18,674 nt of DNA from an uncultured Eubacteriales bacterium (GTDB lineage Bacteria > Bacillota > Clostridia > Oscillospirales > Oscillospiraceae): positions 1 through 18,674 of the forward strand of contig URST01000043.1 of the NCBI GenBank assembly GCA_900550585.1, written 5' to 3'. Under the pieces are notes generated by a model. It was not told the DNA's origin and searched no databases. It saw nothing but the letters and a program-made list of their open reading frames with translations. Both the position numbers and the translations under genes were made by a program. Each line of letters starts with the position of its first letter. Position 1 is the first letter of the stretch. Of the stretch, positions 12,845-18,674 are shown one piece after another.

Positions 12845-14437
12845 TCATGTGATCCTGCGCCATGCGTACAGCCCCTCGATGCCGGTGTCCACGCTCTCCC
12901 ATGCCGCGCCCTCCGGTGCCGGCAGCGGCGGCACCGCCTCCGCCGTCAGCCGTACAGCACCCACCGGCCACAGCACGTCCGCCAGCGTCTTTCCGCCCAG
13001 CGTCAGTTCACCGCTGACCTCCGCATTGCCGTAGAACACCGCCGGCCACGCGCACTCCAGCGCCTCCCGCTGGCTGTACTTGCCGAAGGCCGCGCCCTTG
13101 CCGCCGCTGCGCAGGTGCAGCGTCACCTGGGACGTGGCCGCCGTGTACCGCACCGTGCGCACGCTGCCCACCGTGTCCACGGCGGACAGCTCCACCTCAT
13201 AGGATGCCGCAGCCGCCAGACCGCCCCCCAGCAGCTTCTCCACACCGCTGGTCAGGGTCGTATAGCCGCTCCAGCTGCCGCCCATGGTGCGGTAGCGCGC
13301 CCGCACCTGCACGGCGTTCCGGTTCTCCACGGCGGCACAGGACGCCGCGCACCGCACCTTCAGATACGCGCCGCTGTCCGCGGCATTGCCGTCCGCGTCA
13401 CACCGCGTCACGGCGCTGGCCGAGATCACCGGCTGGTGATAGGCGCACACCTGCACGGCACTGCCTGTCACCGTGGCCGACCGTCCGCGGCTGTCCGTCA
13501 CCGTCACCGACGGTTTCAGGCTGCCTGCGCTGCCGATGAGCGCCGTGGTGCCGGAGGTACCTGTCACCGTCTGGCCCGCAAAGCTGAACCGGCACGCCTT
13601 CACCGATGCGCCGCCGGTGCCGGCGGCCTTCACGGTGTACTGCAGACGGCTCAGGCCCTGGACACACAGCCCCCATCCCTTTACCGCCGCATTGTCATTG
13701 ACCACCGTCACCTGCAGGGTGGCCGTGGGCCGCATGGAATCCGGCACATAGGCGGTGAACGACGCCTGCACGCTGCCCACATAGTTTCCGCCGTCATAGA
13801 TGTCCATGGTCATGGTGCCCACGCCCCACAGCGCGTTGGGGATCTGGTTCGCCAGCGCGGCGGGTACCGTCCACTGGTACACCGCCTTGCCCGACGTGCT
13901 GCTGGCCAGCTTCAGAGACGTGCTGCCCAATGTGCCGGAGGCGCTGCCGAAGGTGTAGGAGAACCGGAACGTGTAGCCGCTGCCCGGCTTCGTCACCGTC
14001 AGCGTCCCCGTCTGCCCGATGGTGGCGTCGCCCGCTGCCAGCCTGAAATCCTCCGCCGAGCTGCCCGGCTCCACGTCCAGCGCATAGCTGTACCGCTGGT
14101 CGCGGCTGGAGCCGGAGCCGCTGTACAGCCGCACCGTCAGGTCCGTGGTACCGCTGCTCTTGCCGGACACCGTGATCCATCCGCTGTCGTACTCGATGCC
14201 GCTGCTCCACCGGTCGGGCGACGCCGCCTTCACCGTGTCGCCGCTGACGGCGCAGTCCCCGTCCAGATACAGCGAGATATAGATGGGATATCCGAAATAG
14301 GAGCCTCCCGTCACCGGTGCCAGCGATGCGCAGATGCGGTAGCGCATGTCCTGCCCGGACCGCTGGCTGTCATAGGAGAACGTAACGCCGATGCTGGGCG
14401 CGCTGCCCCAGTTCACCGTATCCAGTGTGATGCTCAT
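12845..14437 (-). CDS. DUF859-like phage minor structural / tail fibre protein
   Basis: This 530-aa protein is rich in Ser, Thr, Gly and Val, with a beta-sandwich look throughout. The N-terminus (MSITLDTVNWGSAPSIGVTF) and the repeated strand motifs, with Ig-like stretches such as SLKPSVTVTDSRGRSATVTG, resemble the DUF859 siphovirus minor structural family. The C-terminal part (about 440-530: LRSGGKGAAFGKYSQ, then NAEVSGELTLGGKTLADVLWPVG and LYAWRRIT) resembles fibre tips that bind receptors or sugar. GGAGGG lies 6 nt upstream of the ATG, and only 3 bp separate it from the previous stop. It probably gives host-surface specificity. Confidence 0.78.
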   Translation of the reverse strand: MSITLDTVNWGSAPSIGVTFSYDSQRSGQDMRYRICASLAPVTGGSYFGYPIYISLYLDGDCAVSGDTVKAASPDRWSSGIEYDSGWITVSGKSSGTTDLTVRLYSGSGSSRDQRYSYALDVEPGSSAEDFRLAAGDATIGQTGTLTVTKPGSGYTFRFSYTFGSASGTLGSTSLKLASSTSGKAVYQWTVPAALANQIPNALWGVGTMTMDIYDGGNYVGSVQASFTAYVPDSMRPTATLQVTVVNDNAAVKGWGLCVQGLSRLQYTVKAAGTGGASVKACRFSFAGQTVTGTSGTTALIGSAGSLKPSVTVTDSRGRSATVTGSAVQVCAYHQPVISASAVTRCDADGNAADSGAYLKVRCAASCAAVENRNAVQVRARYRTMGGSWSGYTTLTSGVEKLLGGGLAAAASYEVELSAVDTVGSVRTVRYTAATSQVTLHLRSGGKGAAFGKYSQREALECAWPAVFYGNAEVSGELTLGGKTLADVLWPVGAVRLTAEAVPPLPAPEGAAWESVDTGIEGLYAWRRIT

Positions 14438-14440
14438 TCC

Positions 14441-15187
14441 TTACCCTCCGATCCACCGGAACGCAAGACCGCTCTCCGCCGCCTCCACGCTCCAGTCTCC
14501 TATGGCGATGCCGCCCAGCACCGTGATATTGGTGATATACAGCCGGTTGTTGGACACATAGGCCACCTCCGTGGCGTCCTGCCAGAATGACAGCCGCATG
14601 GCGGTGAACACCGCCCGGAAGTTGTTCTGCTCCACCACCTGCTCGCCGTCCACCTCCCGGCACACCAGATCCTGCCCCACCGCCACGCCGTACACCGGTA
14701 CCGCCCCATCGTAGCTGACGATGCCCGTGCGGATATATCCCTCCGTGTCCACCTTGTAATGGTGGAACGCGGCGTCCACCGCCTCCACATCGGCCTTCAG
14801 GTCGGAGAAAAAGCTGTAATACTGGGTGACGGCCTCCGGGTTCGCCTCCAGATACGCGCTGAGGGACGCCACATAGCTGCCGAAATCCGACACCGCCACA
14901 TACTCCTCGTTCAGCCGCGCCGTCAGTTCCTCCGTGGAGTGCTTCACCATATCCGCCGTCTTGACGATCATGCTCCGCAGCTTCTGGTACTGTCCGTCCG
15001 CCTGCCTCGTGCCGCCGGCCGCACCGCCGGAGGCCGTCCCGGCCCGCACCGCGCCGTGTTCCGTCTGATCCATCTGCTCCAGCGCCAGGTTCAGCTGCTG
15101 CGCCATCTGGAACAGATAGGAGTACTGCTGCATCACCTGCTGCTGCAGGCTCCCCGCCGGACAGGCGGGCATGGGAAGCGTGGTCAC
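14441..15187 (-). CDS. Phage tail-appendage protein
   Basis: This 248-aa protein has a helical N-terminal half (about 14-145: QQQVMQQYSYLFQMAQQLNL, then IVKTADMVKHSTEELTARL), likely a trimeric coiled stalk. A compact beta domain follows (about 148-230: GYIRTGIVSYDGAVPVYGVA, NNFRAVFTAMRLSFWQ, VAYVSNNRLYITN). That beta block recurs in tail appendage proteins of Firmicutes phages. It starts at GTG 15187, whose GTGA overlaps the nozzle-gene stop, with AAGGGAAG upstream, so the two are coupled. It is likely an attachment piece between tail and fibre; the exact part is uncertain. Confidence 0.72.
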   Translation of the reverse strand: MTTLPMPACPAGSLQQQVMQQYSYLFQMAQQLNLALEQMDQTEHGAVRAGTASGGAAGGTRQADGQYQKLRSMIVKTADMVKHSTEELTARLNEEYVAVSDFGSYVASLSAYLEANPEAVTQYYSFFSDLKADVEAVDAAFHHYKVDTEGYIRTGIVSYDGAVPVYGVAVGQDLVCREVDGEQVVEQNNFRAVFTAMRLSFWQDATEVAYVSNNRLYITNITVLGGIAIGDWSVEAAESGLAFRWIGG

Positions 15188-16905
15188 GGGCCGTCACTTC
15201 CCTTCTCATACACTGCCGACAGGCTGTACACCCGGCACCGTCCCGTGCCCTTCAGCCGCAGCCGCAGCTGCCGGCACCGCCGGGGCCGCAGGTGCAGCAG
15301 ATAGCCCCGGGTCTGCCCGTCGCCTCCGATGACCTCGCCCAGCTTCTCCCAGCGCCGCCCGCCGTCATAGCTGGCCAGTGCCTCCAGCCGCGCCCGCGTT
15401 TCAGGCTGCACCCGCAGCTCCAGCCGCGTCAGGTACATGTTCTCCGGTGCCGACAGGCCCAGTTCCCCTGTCTCCGCCATCCACCGCACCGTCTCCTCCG
15501 TCTCGCCGCTGCCGCCGGTGAGATCCAGCAGCGTGCCGCCGCGCACTGCGGCGTACAGCGTCCCGCCGCACACGGCGAAGGCCATGATGTCTGCATCATC
15601 CTGCCGGTGCCACAGGCCGTGAGCCGTATCGTACACCAGCACATGCCGCTGCCCGGCATCATCCCGGGCCGCCAGCCAGTACTGCCCGTTCCACCCGGCA
15701 GCCACGGCGCTCTCATACCGCACGCTGCCCAGCGGCTGCGACACGCAGGACGGCATGCTGCCGTCAAAGGCATACACCCCGCTGACGCCCACATAGAACA
15801 GCGTCCCGTCCACCAGCGCCGCGCTGCCGCCGCACCCTTTTTTCACGCCGGGGCACCGCACCGTCACGATCTGGTGGGCGCCTGACGCGCTGGGATACAC
15901 CCGCTCCAGGCAGTCCTCCTTGAAGAAAATGACGCCGCCCAGACACGCCGCCGCGCCGGTGAACGCCCCGTCGGAGCCGCGAGATGCCGCATAGCTGTCT
16001 GTGCTCAGCCCCGCAAAGCTGTTCCAGTTCCGGAAATCCCCCAGCCTGCTGGCGTAGATCTCGTTCACCGGCTCCCCGTTGACAATGCCGTACTTGCATC
16101 CCCACAGCCGGTTGCCCTGCTCCACCACAAAGTCCATGTCCGGTACGCTGCGCGTCACCGTCACCGCCGCCGTCTGGCTGCCCACCGTCCGGCACATCAC
16201 CGGCACCACGATCCAGTCGTCGTCCACCGCCTGCAGAACGTGGAGCCCGTCCAGCCCCTCTGTCTCACAGCCCGCCACGGTCACGCCGTCCCCGGCCCGG
16301 AACCCCCGTCCGATGCCGGCGGACGCCGCCTTGGTGCACACGTCCTCCACCTCCAGCCACGAGCTGCCGTCGTACCGATTCAGCACCGGCTCCCCGTCCG
16401 CCGTGTCCATCCACAGGCTGCCGGTGCCCGGCGAAGCGGGGGCCTCCCCGCCGATGGAGTAGCTGCCCAGCTCCTCGCCGCTGCTCCTGCACAGCGAGAC
16501 CGTCACCTCTCCCGTGGTGACGGTGCGGTTCTCCAGCCCGCCGAACTCCGTGAGGTCCTGGGTGTTGATGTACTTCTTATCCGGCCAGATCAGCAGGTAC
16601 GCGCCCATGCTCACCAGCTGCTTGTCGCCGTCCGTCAGCACAAGCCCCGTCCTGTCGCCGTTGACGTACAGCGCCGTGCCGTCCACCCACACCGGCGCGT
16701 CCCGGCACACCAGGCCGTGGGGCGCTTTCAGCGCCGCGGCGGTCCCCCGGGCGGGCCTTGTCTCCAGTGCCGGGTATCCCCCGGCCCACAGGTTCTCCAT
16801 GTTCTGAAAGCTCCCCATGGCGCTGCCCGCCCGCCGGTCCAGTCCCAGGAACCGGTCCACCGTGCGGCGCTGCTGGGGTGCTGCCGTCAGCTTGGGAAAA
16901 AACAT
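15184..16905 (-). CDS. Podovirus nozzle / DNA-stabilisation-type tail protein
   Basis: This 573-aa protein begins with the motif of tail-hub proteins, RFLGLDRRAGSAMGSFQNMENL, followed by an all-beta body. Residues 258-300 (VVEQGNRLWGCKYGI, NEIYASRLGDFRNWNSF) and 311-340 (SDGAFTGAAACLGGVIFFKE) match the pattern of P22 gp10/T7 gp12-type beta-propeller nozzle proteins: a readout of a site followed by a plug-in statement of a device. The C-terminus (about 490-560) is a separate beta sandwich. It should form the tail tube end that plugs the DNA channel. GGGAGGTGA precedes the ATG, 13 bp after the adaptor stop. Assignment rests on motif and gene order. Confidence 0.72.
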   Translation of the reverse strand: MFFPKLTAAPQQRRTVDRFLGLDRRAGSAMGSFQNMENLWAGGYPALETRPARGTAAALKAPHGLVCRDAPVWVDGTALYVNGDRTGLVLTDGDKQLVSMGAYLLIWPDKKYINTQDLTEFGGLENRTVTTGEVTVSLCRSSGEELGSYSIGGEAPASPGTGSLWMDTADGEPVLNRYDGSSWLEVEDVCTKAASAGIGRGFRAGDGVTVAGCETEGLDGLHVLQAVDDDWIVVPVMCRTVGSQTAAVTVTRSVPDMDFVVEQGNRLWGCKYGIVNGEPVNEIYASRLGDFRNWNSFAGLSTDSYAASRGSDGAFTGAAACLGGVIFFKEDCLERVYPSASGAHQIVTVRCPGVKKGCGGSAALVDGTLFYVGVSGVYAFDGSMPSCVSQPLGSVRYESAVAAGWNGQYWLAARDDAGQRHVLVYDTAHGLWHRQDDADIMAFAVCGGTLYAAVRGGTLLDLTGGSGETEETVRWMAETGELGLSAPENMYLTRLELRVQPETRARLEALASYDGGRRWEKLGEVIGGDGQTRGYLLHLRPRRCRQLRLRLKGTGRCRVYSLSAVYEKGSDGP

Positions 16906-16918
16906 CCCCTCACCTCCC

Positions 16919-17278
16919 TTAAAACAGGTGCAGCGCCGCCGTGCCGCGGCGGGGCACCGCGCTGCGGCAGCAGTAGTCCTTGTACGTCAGAAAGGCGTTG
17001 TTCCACTGGGCCGCCGCGTTGTTGTACCGCGACGTCTCCCCGTTGGCATAGTGGATCTGCGCCTCCACATAGTGGCGGTACAGCTCGTCGTAGGGGGGCT
17101 CCGCCGTCAGGACGTATTCCTCCGTCACCTCCGGCAGCGCACCCTCCGCCTGCCGCACCTCCCGCAGCACGAATCCCTCCGCCTGGGCAAGCCACTGCAT
17201 TTTCTCCGCCCTGCTGTACTGATTGGGCAGCAGAGCGTCCACTCTGCCCAGCAGCTGCCCCGCCGTCAGCCTGTCCAT
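16919..17278 (-). CDS. Probable head-tail adaptor protein
   Basis: This is a 119-aa mostly helical protein. It starts MDRLTAGQLLGRVDALLPNQ and has YDELYRHYVEAQIHYANGET (about 72-91) followed by SRYNNAAAQWNNAFLTYKDY. The pattern of two amphipathic helices with an aromatic-rich YNNA...F..Y helix is typical of short-tailed phage adaptors (P22 gp4/T7 gp11-like). These join the portal ring to the nozzle. ATG 17278 is chosen because GAGGTGA, which overlaps the previous stop, lies 5 nt upstream; the longer frame to 17311 has no site. Its place between capsid and nozzle genes supports the role. Confidence 0.65.
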   Translation of the reverse strand: MDRLTAGQLLGRVDALLPNQYSRAEKMQWLAQAEGFVLREVRQAEGALPEVTEEYVLTAEPPYDELYRHYVEAQIHYANGETSRYNNAAAQWNNAFLTYKDYCCRSAVPRRGTAALHLF

Positions 17279-17288
17279 GCCCGTCACC

Positions 17289-17492
17289 TCAGTTGGCCCG
17301 CTCGTCCACATAGCGGCGGGCCGTCTCGGCCATCATGCGGCTGTTCTCCAGCACCTCCGCCACATAACCGGGCACCTGCACCTGCACGCCCTTCATGATC
17401 TTCCAGCTCCGCCCGTTGACGGACACGATCACGAAGTTCTCCTCATTCTTTCTGCCGCGGGGCAGGAAAATGCTCACCATCTTCTCGTTCAT
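17289..17492 (-). CDS. Small phage head-associated protein, function unknown
   Basis: This 67-aa protein reads MNEKMVSIFLPRGRKNEENF then VIVSVNGRSWKIMKGVQVQV and PGYVAEVLENSRMMAETARR. It has a beta-rich N-terminal half with a V-NGR-turn, then a C-terminal helix. Similar small proteins with a PR...VSVNG...VP..VAEVL layout accompany capsid genes in many Firmicutes prophages; I do not know a proven function. AAAGGAG lies 9 nt upstream of the ATG. Its stop overlaps the ribosome site of the adaptor gene. A head decoration or assembly role is a guess. Confidence 0.75.
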   Translation of the reverse strand: MNEKMVSIFLPRGRKNEENFVIVSVNGRSWKIMKGVQVQVPGYVAEVLENSRMMAETARRYVDERAN

Positions 17493-17527
17493 AACGCCTT
17501 TCTCCTTTCAAACTTTCACCGCTCTTC

Positions 17528-17606
17528 CCGGCAGGACGGGGCTGTTGACCCCGTCCTGCCGGTACCCCTTCACCTCTCCCGCAGGGCGGGGCCTGTGCGC
17601 CCCGCC
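17528..17606 (-). promoter_or_regulatory. Two consecutive strong hairpins after the capsid gene
   Basis: GGCGGGGC (17585-17592) pairs with GCCCCGCC (17599-17606), and CCGGCAGGACGGGG (17528-17541) pairs perfectly with 17549-17562 around a 7-nt loop. Neither has a T-run on the minus strand. They could be an RNA-stability or partial-termination device that keeps capsid mRNA above the downstream genes. Confidence 0.65.
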
Positions 17607-17612
17607 GCCGGA

Positions 17613-18674
17613 TCAGTTGGCCTTGTCCTCGCCGGAATAGCTGGAGCCGCACTCCACGCGCACCATGTACTCATCGTACAGGATGGCGGCGGCATGGACG
17701 CCCTTCCAGCCCACGCTGGAGCGCTGATCCAGCGGGTCGGCGGTACCGGAGGAGCCGCGGGGCTTCACGATGACCTCCGTGCCCTCGCTGAGATCCACCA
17801 CGCCGTAGGCGCCCTTGCCCAGGAACAGGCAGCCGTACACGGCACAGCCGTCCTTGCCGCCCTCGCCGGGATAGATCACCGCCTTGTCGGCGGCGGTGAC
17901 GGCCTCCTCCAGCACCAGCTTGGCCGCGGTGTTGGATGCCACCTTCACCCGCTTGCCGCCGACGAGCACATAGCGGCCCGTCAGCGCGTCGGCCTCCACG
18001 GTGCCGCCGGTGAAGCTCACCTCGGTGCTGCCGTTCACCGCGCCGCTGACCATCAGGGTCCGGGCGTTCTGGGCCAGATCACCGCCGCGGTAGATCTTGG
18101 CCTCGGTGGTCTCCACGAAGCGCACACCGTGCAGCTCACCGATCTCGCCGGAGAACAGTTCCGTGGCGGCAGCGTACTGATGCGCGGCGATCCACGCCTC
18201 GTCCTGCCGCAGGTCGAAAGCCACGCTGGGGTGGATGATGCACACATACTTGCCGTCGAAGGTAGGCGCGTTCATCTTCTTCAGCTGGGTAGCGGCCTTG
18301 GCCACCAGCTCGCTGGTCATCTTGCAGCCGCCGTCCAGCGCGTAGCGGCTCACCACGGCGGTAACAGTGCCGTCGCTGTTCTTTTTGGGCGCATAGATGA
18401 CCTGGTTGCCCTGCTGGATCTCGTTGCGGGTCACGGTGTCCAGCGTCAGGCCCATATTGGCGCCGTGGCGGTCGGTGATCTCCAGCACCACGTCGTCGAT
18501 GGCCGTCAGATCCAGCATATCGGACACGGTGGTGTAGTCGCCGTACTGCGCCAGCTCCTTGGTGATGTAGCTGACGGAGATGCCGCTGCCGTCGGGGGTC
18601 ACGCCCTCGGTCAGCGGCGTCAGCGCCTTGTCAAAGGCGCCGAACTTACGCCACTCCACGGTCTTGCCGCCGCC
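17613..18674 (-). CDS. N4-gp56-family phage major capsid protein, 5' end outside the window
   Basis: The frame is open through the right edge (GGGKTVEWRKFGAFDKA...), so the N-terminus, perhaps 50-60 residues, is missing; the GTG at 18659 is internal. Family motifs are PLTEGVTPDGSGISVSYITK, QYGDYTTVSDMLDLTAIDDV and NMGLTLDTVTRNEIQQGNQV. The C-terminal block contains DPLDQRSSVGWKGVHAAAIL, then YDEYMVRVECGSSYSG. A 50-60-residue Ig-like/beta insert (about TGRYVLVGGKRVKVASN) precedes this block. It builds the icosahedral shell. Stop at 17613-17615; two hairpins follow. Confidence 0.92.
   Translation of the reverse strand, partial: GGGKTVEWRKFGAFDKALTPLTEGVTPDGSGISVSYITKELAQYGDYTTVSDMLDLTAIDDVVLEITDRHGANMGLTLDTVTRNEIQQGNQVIYAPKKNSDGTVTAVVSRYALDGGCKMTSELVAKAATQLKKMNAPTFDGKYVCIIHPSVAFDLRQDEAWIAAHQYAAATELFSGEIGELHGVRFVETTEAKIYRGGDLAQNARTLMVSGAVNGSTEVSFTGGTVEADALTGRYVLVGGKRVKVASNTAAKLVLEEAVTAADKAVIYPGEGGKDGCAVYGCLFLGKGAYGVVDLSEGTEVIVKPRGSSGTADPLDQRSSVGWKGVHAAAILYDEYMVRVECGSSYSGEDKAN

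Larger units (their letters stand above)
11714..18674 (-). mobile_element. 3' part of a podovirus-type virion operon (prophage arm or domesticated locus)
   Basis: Seven same-strand genes run from an N4-gp56-type capsid gene to a peptidoglycan-binding virion protein, with overlaps or gaps of a few bases and one terminator at the end. The order capsid, small protein, adaptor, nozzle, appendages, ejection-type protein matches short-tailed phages; no tape-measure, tail-tube or tail-sheath gene occurs. Terminase and portal genes would be expected beyond the right edge. No holin, endolysin, integrase or repressor lies at this end, and base composition matches the adjacent chromosome. The left limit is where phage-like genes stop, not a recognised attachment site. 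Confidence 0.75.

Noticed and set aside
11591..14590. A 999-residue plus-strand open frame across the virion operon
   Set aside because: It is an antisense shadow of three coupled structural genes, has Arg/His/Leu-rich composition and crosses a terminator and a promoter.
1..18674. CRISPR array, riboswitch or rRNA genes
   Set aside because: No regularly spaced repeats, conserved riboswitch cores or rRNA signatures were seen on either strand.

Overview
The window reads as the chromosome of a GC-rich, Gram-positive gut Clostridia bacterium, most like the Oscillospiraceae (Flavonifractor/Lawsonibacter-like; inference from gene content, strong AGGAGG-type ribosome sites and codon use). It divides into three blocks: a mobile island with lower GC (about 1-6150), a chromosomal regulatory and cell-envelope block (about 6200-11600), and the end of a podovirus-type virion operon that runs off the right edge (11714-18674).

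Block 1. After the tail of an unrecognised gene and its terminator, a 23-bp perfect direct repeat (304-326 and 5949-5971) brackets 5.67 kb. Inside, on the minus strand, lie a phage/Tn916-type integrase whose stop codon is 4 bp from the left repeat, an excisionase-like HTH protein, a second unrelated tyrosine recombinase, about 800 bp with only tiny ORFs and inverted repeats, and a translationally coupled ECF sigma / membrane anti-sigma-like pair with a good housekeeping promoter. There is no relaxase, coupling ATPase or T4SS gene, so this looks like a small integrative element or a decayed ICE end carrying a sigma switch. About 120 bp beyond the right repeat lies the last 23 nt of a tRNA, best matched to tRNA-Cys, followed by a strong terminator. 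No 5' part of that tRNA is in the window. This suggests a second attachment scar and possibly nesting inside a larger element that extends to the left.

Block 2. A BlaI-type repressor and a very long (1041 aa) BlaR1-type M56 metalloprotease form an operon behind a promoter that overlaps a perfect 16-bp palindrome. The antirepressor has no visible penicillin-binding sensor; it has a DUF4825-like region and a large extra extracytoplasmic domain. Divergent from it is a short RluA-family pseudouridine synthase. That gene converges, across a perfect bidirectional terminator, on a lipoprotein-like class B sortase. The sortase promoter fires directly into an intrinsic-terminator hairpin.

Block 3. 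Genes are on the minus strand, read from right to left: N4-gp56-family major capsid protein (5' end outside the window), paired hairpins, a 67-aa protein, a probable head-tail adaptor, a probable nozzle/stabilisation protein, a tail-appendage protein, a DUF859-like fibre protein, and a peptidoglycan-binding, Gln/Ala-rich coiled protein that I propose is an ejected virion protein. The genes are intact and tightly coupled, have host-like base composition, and end in a terminator. No lysis or integrase gene lies at this end. It is either an intact prophage arm or a domesticated podovirus-like particle locus.
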